Positions 52,594-61,687 of a DNA stretch of 64,000 nt are shown in pieces. The DNA is taken from contig NZ_CP146350.1 in NCBI RefSeq assembly GCF_037055355.1, forward strand, positions 6,099,001 through 6,163,000, in the 5' to 3' direction. Numbering within the stretch: the stretch's first letter is position 1; each line of letters begins with the position of its first letter. Made by a program: the position numbers and the translations under genes. Origin of the DNA: Streptomyces sp. DG1A-41. Its GTDB lineage: Bacteria > Actinomycetota > Actinomycetes > Streptomycetales > Streptomycetaceae. Under the pieces are notes generated by a model. The model made no database searches, was not told where the DNA came from, and saw nothing but the letters and a program-made list of their open reading frames with translations.

Positions 52594-52851
52594 TCAGGCG
52601 GAGGCCTGACGGGCCCGGTTGCGGGCGGCGCGGCGCTTCATGGCGCGACGCTCGTCCTCGCTGAGACCACCCCAGACGCCGGAGTCCTGGCCGGACTCGA
52701 GCGCCCACTGCAGACACTGCTCGATCACCGGGCAGCGACGGCAGACGGCCTTGGCTTCCTCGATCTGCAGCAGCGCAGGACCGGTGTTGCCGATGGGGAA
52801 GAAGAGCTCGGGGTCTTCCTCGCGGCAAACGGCGTTGTGACGCCAGTCCAT
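52594..52851 (-). CDS. wblE: WhiB-like iron-sulphur protein WblE
   Basis: This 85-residue Wbl protein coordinates a [4Fe-4S] cluster through four cysteines (Cys9, then CRRCPVIEQC supplying the other three) and carries the GVWGG turn followed by a basic C-terminus (RRAMKRRAARNRARQ) that contacts DNA and the principal sigma factor. Sequence, length and position beside the lipid kinase and sigH match WblE of S. coelicolor (homologue of mycobacterial WhiB1-type proteins). AGGAGAGG lies upstream of ATG 52851. Confidence 0.93.
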   Translation of the reverse strand: MDWRHNAVCREEDPELFFPIGNTGPALLQIEEAKAVCRRCPVIEQCLQWALESGQDSGVWGGLSEDERRAMKRRAARNRARQASA

Positions 52852-53172
52852 GGCTGCTACCTCTCCTTGATATTACGTGCAGGGATGCTTGTGAATGTGA
52901 ACGCTTTCACGAATCCCTCAACAAGTGAAGGGCCGACCGCCAGGTTCCCTGGCGTGGGTCCTGTGAATTGAAGAGGGGTTCTGGTGATCAGTGGAGGCCG
53001 ATGTTGCGGGCCGTCCCGATCGCCACGTAGAGACTCGCAAACCTCAGCGGCGGATACAACCCCTTCTGGAAAGTTTTTTTTGATTCTTCGGTGTCGACTA
53101 GGTCACAGCCGTACTTCCATGGGGTGGATCCTGGCCTAAACGTTCGAGTGAAAGGACTTTAGCCAGTTCTGC
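52852..53172. other. Long wblE upstream region
   Basis: No gene. It contains a dyad GTGAA-CGCT-TTCAC (52897-52910) about 45 bases before wblE and an isolated T8 run at about 53075. The wblE promoter and a long leader probably lie here; TAATAT near 52870 is too close to the start to be a confident minus-10. Confidence 0.45.
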
Positions 53173-54141
53173 TCACACAATCACACGCAGTGCACGGCGT
53201 ACGCCTGTGAACGTCACGCTTGTTCGCAGCCCCAGGTGGTCACCGTCCATCTGGAGGGGGAGTGGGGCCTTCGAATGCAAGGTGAACTCGGTCAAATCGT
53301 GCAGAGAGGTGGCGTGCTTGCCGCGAGGCCCATGCTCGGGGGATGAAGTGAGCAACTGGGTGCCATACCGGGCAACCGCCGCAGTGGACAGTCGGCTCAG
53401 ACCGAAGAGGTCGAGGCCGGTATCGAACGAGGCCTTAGGTGCCGCGTAGATCGGGCGATTCCCCAGAAACGTCCACGGGGAGGTGTTCGAGACTATGGAC
53501 AGCACCAGATCGGTGACCGGATCCTCGCCGACCCGCTCCAGCGTGATCGTGCCGTGCCGGCGGTTCGGCTCGCCGAGGAGTTGGCGCACGACCTGGCGTA
53601 CGTAAAGAGCGTGTGTGGATTTCCGGCCGCGCTCGCGATGCTGCTCCACCCGGCCGACCACACCGGCGTCGAAGCCGAGCCCCGCGTTGAACGTGAACCA
53701 GCGGGAGGGCACCGCCTCGTCCTCCGTGCCCGGCGTGCCGGAGGTCAGGCCCAGGCCGACGGTGCGTTCGCTGCCGTCGCGCAGGGCGTCCAGCAGAGCC
53801 CCGGTGGCTTCCACCGCGTCGTTGGGCAGGCCCAGGGCGCGGGCGAAAACATTGGTGGAGCCGCCCGGGACCACGGCGAGGCGGGGAAGGTGTCCCGGGG
53901 CGGGGCCGGCGTGCAGGAGGCCGTTGACCACCTCGTTGACCGTGCCGTCGCCGCCGAGGGCCACCACCAGGTCGATGTCGTCGCTGTCCGCCGCGTGCCG
54001 GCCGAGGTCGCGCGCGTGGCCGCGGTACTCGGTGGTGACCGCTTCCAGCTTCATCTCGCTGGCGAGCGCGTGGATCAGTACGTCGCGTGTGCGCGCACTT
54101 GTGGTGGTTGCCGCCGGGTTGACCACGAGAAGTGCACGCAT
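53173..54141 (-). CDS. Diacylglycerol/sphingosine-kinase-like lipid kinase
   Basis: This 322-residue protein has the DAGK catalytic fold: VNPAATTTSARTRDVL at the N-terminus, the nucleotide loop LGGDGTVNEVVNG (about 63-75) and PGGSTNVFARALGLP. Such kinases phosphorylate diacylglycerol or a related lipid at the inner membrane leaflet; the true substrate here is open. It reads toward wblE on the same strand, separated by 320 bases. Confidence 0.9.
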   Translation of the reverse strand: MRALLVVNPAATTTSARTRDVLIHALASEMKLEAVTTEYRGHARDLGRHAADSDDIDLVVALGGDGTVNEVVNGLLHAGPAPGHLPRLAVVPGGSTNVFARALGLPNDAVEATGALLDALRDGSERTVGLGLTSGTPGTEDEAVPSRWFTFNAGLGFDAGVVGRVEQHRERGRKSTHALYVRQVVRQLLGEPNRRHGTITLERVGEDPVTDLVLSIVSNTSPWTFLGNRPIYAAPKASFDTGLDLFGLSRLSTAAVARYGTQLLTSSPEHGPRGKHATSLHDLTEFTLHSKAPLPLQMDGDHLGLRTSVTFTGVRRALRVIV

Positions 54142-54256
54142 GACTGGCAGCGTACCTACTGGGGGGTACCGGGCCCATACCGAGGTAGGGATCAGGTAAG
54201 AGGGCGGGAGTGAACCTCGCCATGAGGGGCGCGTGGACGAGGACTACTCTTCAGGG

Positions 54257-54697
54257 GTGAGCAGTGAGCAGACCCCCACCACCCCGGACATCACCGGCCC
54301 CCGCCCGCGGCGGCTGACGTACGCCGCGCTGCTGGCCGCACTGGAGGGGCTGGCGCTGGTCGTCGGCGGTGTCTGGATGCTCGTCCTCGGCATCACCGGT
54401 GAGCCGGACGACCGGCAGCAGGCCGTGACCGGGGGTGTCACGCTCGTCGTGCTCGCGCTGCTGCCGCTGCTCGCCGCGCGCGGGCTGCTCGGGCGCCGCA
54501 GCTGGAGCCGCGGCCCGGCCGTCATCACCCAGCTCATGGCGCTGCCGGTGGCCTACAACCTGCTCCAGGCCGACAGCATGGCCATTCCGGCCGGGATCGC
54601 CCTCGCGGTCGTGGCCGTCGCGGCGCTCGTCCTGCTCGTGAACCCCGAGACGACCCGGGCCCTCGGGATCCGCGGGCCCGGCAACGTGGAGAAGTAG
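54257..54697 (+). CDS. Four-helix integral membrane protein
   Basis: This protein of about 146 residues begins VSSEQTPTTPDITGPRPRRLTY and contains four hydrophobic helices, ending in a short cytoplasmic tail (NPETTRALGIRGPGNVEK). GTG 54257 is favoured because TACTCT eight bases upstream would make a leaderless promoter; GTG 54233 would add eight residues. Its stop lies three bases from that of the convergent sigH, so the two transcripts must overlap. No function is recognised. Confidence 0.78.
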   Translation: MSSEQTPTTPDITGPRPRRLTYAALLAALEGLALVVGGVWMLVLGITGEPDDRQQAVTGGVTLVVLALLPLLAARGLLGRRSWSRGPAVITQLMALPVAYNLLQADSMAIPAGIALAVVAVAALVLLVNPETTRALGIRGPGNVEK

Positions 54698-54700
54698 CCG

Positions 54701-55867
54701 TCACTCCTCGACGAGGAGCTTCTCCCGGAGCTGCGCCAGTGTGCGCGCCAGCAGCCGCGAGACGTGCATCTGTGAGATGCCGACCTCCTGCGCGATCTGT
54801 GACTGGGTCATGTTGCCGAAGAACCGCAGCAGCAGGATCCGCTTCTCGCGTGGCGGGAGGTCCTCCAGCAGCGGCTTGAGGGACTCCCGGTACTCGACGC
54901 CCTCCAGCGCCTCGTCCTCCGCGCCGAGGGTGTCCGCGACCGCCGGGGACTCGTCGTCAGTGTCGGGGACGTCCAGGGACAGCGTGGAGTACGCGTTGGC
55001 GGACTCCAGGCCCTCCAGGACCTCCTCCTCCGAGATCGCCAGCTTCTCGGCGAGCTCGTGGACCGTGGGGGAGCGGCCGTGCAGCTGCGAGAGCTCGGCC
55101 GTGGCCGTGGTCAGCGACAGGCGCAGCTCCTGGAGCCGACGCGGGACGCGCACCGCCCATCCCTTGTCGCGGAAGTGCCGCTTGATCTCGCCGACGACGG
55201 TCGGGGTCGCGTAGGTGGAGAACTCCACGCCGCGGTCAGGGTCGAAGCGGTCGACCGACTTGATCAGCCCGATCGTGGCGACCTGGGTGAGGTCGTCGAG
55301 CGGCTCGCCGCGGTTGCGGAAGCGTCGCGCGAGATGCTCCACGAGCGGCAGGTGCATACGGACCAGCTGGTTGCGCAGCTCCGCGTACTCGGGACTGCCG
55401 CTGCTCAGGGTGCGCAGTTTGAGGAACATCTCGCGCGCCCCGCTGCGGTCCGGGGAGCCGTGCTGCGCGCCCTGTGCGTGGTGTGCGCGTGGCGCTTCGT
55501 CCTCGGAGTGTCGCTCGTGCTCGCTCATCGTCCCGCCCGTCGCCCTTCCCCGAGCCCTCGCCTCCTCCGCCACTCCCGACTGCGCGCGAGTGGGGGGACC
55601 CCCCTGGGCAGGAGATGCCGCGATCCCTCCGCCCGGAGGCGCGCTCCGCACGGCATCGTCCCGGTCCGGCCGCCCGCCGCCCGGGAGGACGGCCCCCGCG
55701 GAGTCGTCCTCGGGATGCGGGCGGGCCTGCTCGGGGATGCCGTCGATGCCGTCCGCCATGCGCCGCGTGCCGATGGGCGCCGTACTCGCGCCTGCGCCCG
55801 TGCCCTCGGCCGGCAGCTCTCGTGTGCCGCGCTCTTCGTCCCGCACCGGCCCGTCCTCGTTCCTCAC
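54701..55867 (-). CDS. sigH: SigB-family stress sigma factor SigH with long N-terminal extension
   Basis: This 388-residue product (from GTG 55867) carries a disordered N-terminal part of about 115 residues and a standard SigB/SigF-type sigma core. Region 2 contains LDDLTQVATIGLIKSVDRFDPDRGVEFSTYATPTVVGEIKRHFRD, and region 4 ends QSQIAQEVGISQMHVSRLLARTLAQLRE. In-frame ATG 55759 and ATG 55528 (275 residues) would give shorter forms, matching the several SigH isoforms known in S. coelicolor osmotic and differentiation control. The GTG overlaps the prsH stop (GTGA), so sigma and anti-sigma are coupled. Confidence 0.92.
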   Translation of the reverse strand: MRNEDGPVRDEERGTRELPAEGTGAGASTAPIGTRRMADGIDGIPEQARPHPEDDSAGAVLPGGGRPDRDDAVRSAPPGGGIAASPAQGGPPTRAQSGVAEEARARGRATGGTMSEHERHSEDEAPRAHHAQGAQHGSPDRSGAREMFLKLRTLSSGSPEYAELRNQLVRMHLPLVEHLARRFRNRGEPLDDLTQVATIGLIKSVDRFDPDRGVEFSTYATPTVVGEIKRHFRDKGWAVRVPRRLQELRLSLTTATAELSQLHGRSPTVHELAEKLAISEEEVLEGLESANAYSTLSLDVPDTDDESPAVADTLGAEDEALEGVEYRESLKPLLEDLPPREKRILLLRFFGNMTQSQIAQEVGISQMHVSRLLARTLAQLREKLLVEE

Positions 55868-56277
55868 GCCGGCCCGGGTCCCGCGCCGCGCTGTTTGTAG
55901 AGGCTGATCGAAACGGTTTTGTCCTTGTCCACGGCGGAGGAGACCTTGCCCGCGAGAGCGGACAGGACCGTCCAGGCGAAGGTGTCCCGCGAGGGGGCAT
56001 GACCATCCGTGGTCGGCGCCGAGACGGTGACCTCGAGTGAGTCGTCGACGAGGCGGAAGACACAGCTGAGCACGGAGCCGGGCACGGCCTGCTGAAGCAG
56101 GATCGCGCAGGCCTCGTCCACCGCGATGCGCAGGTCCTCGATCTCGTCGAGGGTGAAGTCCAAACGGGCCGCGAGACCGGCCGTGGCCGTACGCAGCACC
56201 GACAGGTAGGCACCCGCGGCCGGCAGCCGGACTTCCACGAAGTCCTGCGTCGCGGGCTCGCCTGCGATCTGGGACAC
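55864..56277 (-). CDS. prsH: RsbW-like anti-sigma factor / kinase for SigH
   Basis: This 137-residue HATPase-type anti-sigma factor has the N-box helix DLRIAVDEACAILLQQA. SIS-like nucleotide-loop features are weak, and the length is typical of RsbW/SpoIIAB relatives. It would sequester SigH and be freed by an unphosphorylated anti-anti-sigma factor encoded elsewhere. GTG 56277 is preferred because GGAGG sits five bases before it; ATG 56289 overlaps that same GGAGG. Upstream (56278-56537) must hold the operon promoters, which I could not place with confidence. Confidence 0.88.
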   Translation of the reverse strand: MSQIAGEPATQDFVEVRLPAAGAYLSVLRTATAGLAARLDFTLDEIEDLRIAVDEACAILLQQAVPGSVLSCVFRLVDDSLEVTVSAPTTDGHAPSRDTFAWTVLSALAGKVSSAVDKDKTVSISLYKQRGAGPGPA

Positions 56278-56537
56278 CCTCACCTCCATGGTGGTACAAG
56301 TGTTTCAGGGCCGAGGGTCGCCCCCCGGGATAACGCGATACATGGTTCAGCGGTGACGCTACCGCGCTCTCAACGGTCCTGTCCCCGGGACCCCAACCCC
56401 TTGCCGTCACTCACAGTAAACCTGTGGATACGCTCCGTGTCTAGAGGTTCTGCGGGCCCAAAAGGGAAGAGCGTGCGCCGGGTTGACGTACCCAGACGTC
56501 AGACGGTCGAACCGTCCCGCGCCGGGGTCCTGTCGAG

Positions 56538-56798
56538 TCACACCAGGACATGATCGACGAAGCACCAGCGCCAGGTCTCCCCGGGCTCATGGGTCCGCAT
56601 CACGGGATGCCCGGACTCCTTGTGGTGCTCCGCTGCGTGCCGCCCCGGCGAGGAGTCGCAGCAGCCGACGTGACCGCAGCTCAGGCACAGCCGCAGTTGC
56701 ACCGGGTCCATGCCCTCCGCCAGGCACTCCGGACACGTCTCGCAGAGCGGAACGGGCTCGGGGTGCGGCAGCGCGTCGGCATGCGTGCACTGTTTCAT
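56538..56798 (-). CDS. UBP-type zinc-finger protein
   Basis: This 86-residue protein consists of one UBP (ZnF-UBP) finger: CETCPECL, LRLCLSCGHVGCCDSS, RHAAEHHKESGHPVMRTHEPGE and a final WCFVDH. In eukaryotes this fold binds free ubiquitin C-termini; bacterial stand-alone copies have no settled role. Zinc ligands (Cys and His) are complete. ATG 56798 leaves 62 bases to the divergent antiporter gene. Confidence 0.88.
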   Translation of the reverse strand: MKQCTHADALPHPEPVPLCETCPECLAEGMDPVQLRLCLSCGHVGCCDSSPGRHAAEHHKESGHPVMRTHEPGETWRWCFVDHVLV

Positions 56799-56860
56799 GA
56801 TTGCCAGGTTACGGCGGTCGCGCGGAAGACCGCGTGGAAAAAAGAGGGCGGGCGGGGACG

Positions 56861-58459
56861 ATGGACGTGATGCCACTGCTGTTGCTGGTGGCGGGCAGCG
56901 CCGCGATCGCCGCGGTGGCCAGGCGCACACCGGTGCCGGCGCCGTTGTTGCTGGTGGCGGTCGCGCTGGCGGTCAGTTCTCTGCCCGGAGTGCCGGACTA
57001 CACCCTCGACCCGCACATCGTCCTGCCGCTCATCCTGCCCCCGCTGTTGCACACGGCCGCCACCGACAGTTCGTACCTCGACCTGCGGGCGCAGCTGCGG
57101 CCGGTCGCGCTGTTGTCCGTCGGGTACGTGCTGTTCGCGACCTTCGTCGTCGGCTGGGCCCTGTACCTGATCGTGCCGGGCCTGCCGCTGACCGCGGCCC
57201 TGGTCTTCGGCGCGGTGGTGGCGCCGCCGGACGCGGTCGCGGCGACGGCCGTGGCCCGCCGCATCGGGCTGCCGTCGCGGATCACCACGATCCTCCAGGG
57301 CGAGTCCCTGCTGAACGACGCCACCGCGATCACCGCCTACCGGGTGGCCCTGGCCGCCGCCGTCGGCGAGGGCGCGACCTGGGCCGGGGGCATCGGCGAG
57401 TTCTTGCTCGCCGCGGTCGGCGGCGTCGTGGCCGGGCTCGTGCTGATGGCGCCGATCCACTGGCTGCGCACGCACGTGAAGGAGGCGCTGTTTCACAACA
57501 CGCTCTCCCTGCTGACCCCGTTCGTCGCGTACGCCGTCGCCGAGCAGGTGCACGCCTCCGGTGTCCTCGCGGTCGTGGTCGTCGCGCTCTGCCTGGGACA
57601 CCGCGCGTGGGAGGTCGACTTCGCCACGCGCCTCCAGGAGGAGGCGGTGTGGAAGATGGTCGCCTTCGTCCTGGAGTCGGCGGTGTTCGCGCTGATCGGA
57701 CTTCAGTTGCCGGTGGTGCTGAGAGGCCTCGGGGAGCACGAGGGCGTCCTGGCCGCCTGGTACGCGGTCGCCGTCTTCCTGGTGGTCGTCGTGACCCGGT
57801 TCGTGTGGGTGTACCCGGCGACCTTCCTGCCGCGGCTGCTGTCGGCCCGGATCCGGGAGCGGGAGGCGAGCCCGAACTGGAAGGGGCCGTTCGTCGTCGC
57901 GTGGGCCGGTATGCGGGGCGTGGTCTCCCTCGCCATCGCCTTCTCGGTCCCGCTCACCCTGCATGACGGCGCGGAGCCCTTCCCGCACCGCAACCTCATC
58001 CTCTTCCTGACCTTCACGACGGTCATCGGGACGCTGGTCGTGCAGGGCCTGACCCTGCCCCCGCTGATCCGTCTGCTGAAGTTCCCCGGGCGGGACACAC
58101 AAGCCGAGACACTGGCCGAGGCCAACGCCCAGGCGCAGGCCTCCCGGGCCGCCGAACGGCGCCTGGACGAACTCCTCGCCGACGAGCGCAACGCCCTGCC
58201 CGCGCCGCTCGCCGACCGGCTCCGCACCGTGCTGGAGCGCCGCCGCAACGCCGTCTGGGAACGGCTCGGCCAGGTCAACCCGGTCACCGGGGAGTCCGTC
58301 GACGACACCTACCGGCGGCTGTCGCGGGAGATGATCAGCGCCGAGCGCGAGGTGTTCGTCAAGCTCCGGGACGCCCGGTACATCGACGACGAGATGCTGC
58401 GGACGCTGCTGCGCAGGCTGGACCTGGAAGAAGCGGCGGCCTTCCGGGAGAGGGCGTAG
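56861..58459 (+). CDS. CPA1-family Na+/H+ antiporter
   Basis: This 532-residue membrane protein has about 12 helices, the paired-charge motif GESLLNDATAI (ion-binding Asn-Asp), VVAPPDAVAATAVAR and WAGMRGVVSLAIA. A cytoplasmic C-terminal region of about 130 residues is helical and charged (AERRLDELLADERNALPAPLADRLR), probably regulatory. ATG 56861 has GGCGGGG upstream; ATG 56870 is an alternative. Being close to sigH, it may belong to the osmotic-stress response, but no SigH promoter was identified. Confidence 0.92.
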   Translation: MDVMPLLLLVAGSAAIAAVARRTPVPAPLLLVAVALAVSSLPGVPDYTLDPHIVLPLILPPLLHTAATDSSYLDLRAQLRPVALLSVGYVLFATFVVGWALYLIVPGLPLTAALVFGAVVAPPDAVAATAVARRIGLPSRITTILQGESLLNDATAITAYRVALAAAVGEGATWAGGIGEFLLAAVGGVVAGLVLMAPIHWLRTHVKEALFHNTLSLLTPFVAYAVAEQVHASGVLAVVVVALCLGHRAWEVDFATRLQEEAVWKMVAFVLESAVFALIGLQLPVVLRGLGEHEGVLAAWYAVAVFLVVVVTRFVWVYPATFLPRLLSARIREREASPNWKGPFVVAWAGMRGVVSLAIAFSVPLTLHDGAEPFPHRNLILFLTFTTVIGTLVVQGLTLPPLIRLLKFPGRDTQAETLAEANAQAQASRAAERRLDELLADERNALPAPLADRLRTVLERRRNAVWERLGQVNPVTGESVDDTYRRLSREMISAEREVFVKLRDARYIDDEMLRTLLRRLDLEEAAAFRERA

Positions 58460-58499
58460 GGGCGGGAGAGGGCGGACGGCACGGACGCGCTGCCGGGCG

Positions 58500-59403
58500 T
58501 CACGGGAAGGGACGGCCGGTGATCACGGCCGCCACCGTCGTCCCGCGTGGGAAGGCGCCTTCGCCGGCCAGGGCGACGAGTCCGTACAGCAGCTTGGCGA
58601 CGTACAGGCGTTCGACGGGCAGTCCGTGACGGTGCTCGAAGTCCGCGGCGAAGGTGTCGAGCTCGTCGGGCACGCGCGCGTAGCCGCCGAAGTGGAAGCG
58701 GTCGTCGAGGCTCCAGGTGCCGCGCGGGCCGCCGAAGGCCTGATGCTGCAAGGCCCTGACGTCGGCGGCCAGGAAGCCGCCCTTGAGGACCGCGACACCC
58801 AGGGCACGTTGCCCAGGGGCGAGTCCGGCGGCCAGTCCGGCCAGTGTGCCGCCGGTGCCGCAGGCCACGGCGACGACATCCGCCCGGTCGTGCAGTTCGG
58901 CGCCGAGCGCCCGGCAGCTGCGTACGGCCTCCGCGTTGCTGCCGCCCTCGGGGACGACGTACGCCTCGTCGGCGTCCGCCGCGCGCAGGATCGCGGCCAG
59001 GGTCCGCGGCTCGGACGTGCGGCGGTACGTCGCTCTGTCGACGAAGTGCAGCCGCATGCCGTTGGCCGTACAGCGGGTCAGCGAGGGGTTGAGGGGCCTG
59101 GCCAGCTCCTCGCCGCGTACGACGCCGACCGTGGGAATGCCGAGCAGGCCAGGCCGCGGCCATGGCGCGCAGGTGGTTGGAGTAGGCGCCGCCGAAGGTG
59201 ACGACGGTACGGCCGGCCGCCGCCGCGAGGTTCGGCGCCAGCTTGCGCCACTTGTTGCCGATCAGCTCCGGGTGGATCAGGTCGTCCCGCTTCAGCACCA
59301 GCCGGACGCCGTGGCGCTCGAACCGGTCGTCCGCGGCCTCCTGTACCGGCGAGGGCAGCCGCGGGCGCAGTGCGGCGAATCCGGGGGTGTCGGGGCTGGT
59401 CAC
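58500..59403 (-). pseudogene. PLP-dependent ACC deaminase / D-cysteine desulfhydrase family, one-base frameshift
   Basis: This is a fold-type II PLP enzyme of about 300 codons. The N-terminal frame holds LVLKRDDLIHPELIGNKWRKLAPNL with the PLP lysine and GGAYSNHLRAMAAA; the C-terminal frame begins around LARPLNPSLTRC and runs to MRLHFVDRATYRR, EGGSNAEAV and GTGGTLAGLAAG (phosphate loop). One surplus base near 59155-59165 separates them. Removing one C restores AMAAAGLLGIPTVGVV. All other motifs are sound, so the break may be recent or a consensus error. The gene converges with the antiporter. Confidence 0.78.
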
Positions 59404-59413
59404 CGGGCCATTG

Positions 59414-59878
59414 TCACCCGGGGGTGGGAGAGGGGGCTTCGTGGCTGACACCTTCCCGCGGGCCCGGGCCGGGCTGCGGCTGCCCGGACCGACGACGGTC
59501 GCGTACGAGGTCGATGAGCGAGGGGCCGCCCCGCAGGCACCAGATGGCGATCACCGGGTCGCAGACCGCGCAGCCCAGGGAGGAGGTGTGGGCGAAGGGG
59601 ATGATCGGATGGCCCTTGACGTGGTGGACGATGTCCCACGCCGTGTGCAGCAGCCAGCCGATGCCGATCCACGTCCACGACTCCAGGCCGCGGAAGGCGA
59701 CGTAGGTGAGCAGAGCGGTGAAGGGGAACTCCCAGCCGCCCATGCCGCCGCCGCTGAGGTACGCCGCGCCGGCACCGGCGACCATGACCGCGTTCAGGCG
59801 CCGCCGGTGCGGTTCGGGCACGAGGGACATCAACAGGGCGTAGAGGATGCCGATGCCGATCGGCGCGATGTACTGCAT
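59414..59878 (-). CDS. DUF6010-like integral membrane protein
   Basis: This 154-residue protein has four hydrophobic helices, then a hydrophilic tail rich in Pro and Gly. Conserved-looking pieces are GGMGGWEFPFTALLTYVAFRGL and LLHTAWDIVHHVKGHPIIPF (three histidines in the last loop, possibly metal-binding), and GCAVCDPVIAIWCL. The family is described only as a domain of unknown function. ATG 59878 has GGAG upstream. The stop lies 10 bases before the start of the PLP-enzyme gene, so both are probably co-transcribed. Confidence 0.8.
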   Translation of the reverse strand: MQYIAPIGIGILYALLMSLVPEPHRRRLNAVMVAGAGAAYLSGGGMGGWEFPFTALLTYVAFRGLESWTWIGIGWLLHTAWDIVHHVKGHPIIPFAHTSSLGCAVCDPVIAIWCLRGGPSLIDLVRDRRRSGQPQPGPGPREGVSHEAPSPTPG

Positions 59879-60043
59879 GGATGGGCCGTCTCCGGAGTCG
59901 GTGGAAGGAACGGCTCACCACGCTAGGTCCGGTCCCGCACGCTCCCCAGCGGCATTACCGACAGGTTCCCACGGGTTGTCGCCAGCCGCCGGAGCCCGCC
60001 CGCGCCGCCCGCGAACCCCGGAAGGGCAGGCCCTCCTGCCCAG

Positions 60044-60077
60044 TTATACGAAGATCCATTCCCGCTCTTTCGTGTAA
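60044..60077. promoter_or_regulatory. Inverted repeat upstream of the encapsulin gene
   Basis: TTATACGAA and TTCGTGTAA are complementary at eight of nine positions, centred 25 bases apart and about 95 bases before ATG 60170. It lies in an unusually AT-rich island of the 290-base gap. It could be an operator for the encapsulin gene; the binding factor is unknown. Confidence 0.45.
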
Positions 60078-60169
60078 TAGCACTGCGGCGCCACATGGGG
60101 AAGGCTTGTGCGCGCACATCGATGCCCGAGGCATATGGGCGTCGGTCACAACCGGGAGGGCAGTTCTCT

Positions 60170-61576
60170 ATGTCGGTAGGCGAAGAGGTCCGCACGGAGC
60201 AGACCAAGCCGCAGCAGAGTCTCGGCACGGCGGCCGCGCGGAACCTGGCCACCACGACCAAGTCCGTGCCGCAGATGCAGGAGATCAGTTCCCGCTGGCT
60301 GCTGCGCATGCTGCCCTGGGTGGACATCCAGGGTGGTACGTACCGGGTGAACCGGCGACTGACGTTCGCCGTCGGTGACGGCCGGATCACGTTCGTGAAA
60401 ACCGGCGACCGCGTCGAGATCATCCCCGCGGAACTGGGCGAACTGCCGGCGCTGCGGTCGTACGAGGACCAGGAGGTGCTCTCCGAGATCGCCCGGCGCT
60501 GCGAGCAACGGGAGTTCGCCGCTGGCGAGGTGATCGCCTCGTTCGGCAGCCAGACCGACGAGGTGTACCTGCTGGCGCACGGCAGGGTGGAGAAGATCGG
60601 CACGGGCCCGTACGGCGACGACGAGTCCCTCGGAGTCCTCGCCGACGGCGCCTACCTCGGCGACGAGGCCCTGCTGAACGAGGACGCCATCTGGGAGTAC
60701 ACGGCCCGCGCGCTCACCGCGTGCACCGTGCTCGTCCTGTCCCGCCAGGACGTCGAGCAGATCGCGGAGCGCTCGGACTCGCTGCGCGAGCACCTCCAGC
60801 AGTGCCGCTCGATCCCCGAGCAGCGCTCCAACAAGTACGGCGAGAAGGAGATCGACCTCGCCTCCGGCCACTCCGGTGAGCCGGACATCCCGCACACCTT
60901 CGTCGACTACGAGGCCAGGCCCCGTGAGTACGAACTGAGCGTCGCCCAGACCGTCCTGCGCATCCACACGCGCGTGGCCGACCTGTACAACCAGCCCATG
61001 AACCAGACCGAGCAGCAGATCCGGCTGACGGTCGAGGCGCTGAAGGAGCGCCAGGAGCACGAGCTCATCAACAACCGCGACTTCGGCCTCCTGCACAACT
61101 GCGAGTACGACCAGCGCATCCAGCCGCACGACGGCGTGCCGAGCCCGGACGACCTGGACGAACTGCTCAGCAGGCGCCGCGGCACCAAACTGCTCCTCGC
61201 CCACCCGCGCGCGATCGCCGCGATCGGCCGTGAGCTCAACAAGCGAGGGCTCGTCCCCGAGACCATCGACATGGCCGGCAACCGCATCCCCACCTGGCGC
61301 GGGGTGCCGATCTTCCCGTGCAACAAGATCCCGGTGACCCAGGAGCGGACGACGTCGATCATCGCCATGCGTACCGGCGAGAGCGACCAGGGCGTCATCG
61401 GCCTGCGGGCCTCCGGCATCCCGGACGAGATCGAGCCGAGCCTGTCGGTGCGCTTCATGGGCATCAACGAACAGGCCATCATCAAGTACCTGGTCACGGC
61501 CTACTACTCGGCCGCGGTCCTGGTACCGGATGCGCTCGGCGTCCTGGAGAACGTCGAGATCGGCCGCTGGCGGTGA
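60170..61576 (+). CDS. Family 2B encapsulin shell protein with cyclic-nucleotide-binding domain (EshA-like)
   Basis: This 468-residue protein belongs to the EshA group, now recognised as family 2B encapsulins that assemble into hollow protein nanocompartments. An HK97-type shell fold is split by an inserted cyclic-nucleotide-binding domain at about residues 95-215 ([30 protein letters not shown], then [20 protein letters not shown] as the cassette). The canonical RTA in the phosphate cassette is replaced by YTARA, so nucleotide affinity is uncertain. The shell part resumes with [29 protein letters not shown] lies nine bases upstream of ATG. The polyprenyl diphosphate synthase gene follows and is the likely cargo. 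Confidence 0.88.
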   Translation: MSVGEEVRTEQTKPQQSLGTAAARNLATTTKSVPQMQEISSRWLLRMLPWVDIQGGTYRVNRRLTFAVGDGRITFVKTGDRVEIIPAELGELPALRSYEDQEVLSEIARRCEQREFAAGEVIASFGSQTDEVYLLAHGRVEKIGTGPYGDDESLGVLADGAYLGDEALLNEDAIWEYTARALTACTVLVLSRQDVEQIAERSDSLREHLQQCRSIPEQRSNKYGEKEIDLASGHSGEPDIPHTFVDYEARPREYELSVAQTVLRIHTRVADLYNQPMNQTEQQIRLTVEALKERQEHELINNRDFGLLHNCEYDQRIQPHDGVPSPDDLDELLSRRRGTKLLLAHPRAIAAIGRELNKRGLVPETIDMAGNRIPTWRGVPIFPCNKIPVTQERTTSIIAMRTGESDQGVIGLRASGIPDEIEPSLSVRFMGINEQAIIKYLVTAYYSAAVLVPDALGVLENVEIGRWR

Positions 61577-61687
61577 CGCTTCCGGTACGCCGGCCGTGTC
61601 CGCGCCCGGCAGCGCGGGTACACCCTCGGGGTACGCGCCCAGCGGCAGCGGAAGCGCCATCGTCCGCTCAGTCTCCGAGGCGGTCCC

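Noticed and set aside
54701..56410. A 569-codon version of SigH reaching through prsH
   Set aside because: The upstream part is prsH read in another frame; the GTGA overlap at 55867 marks the real start.
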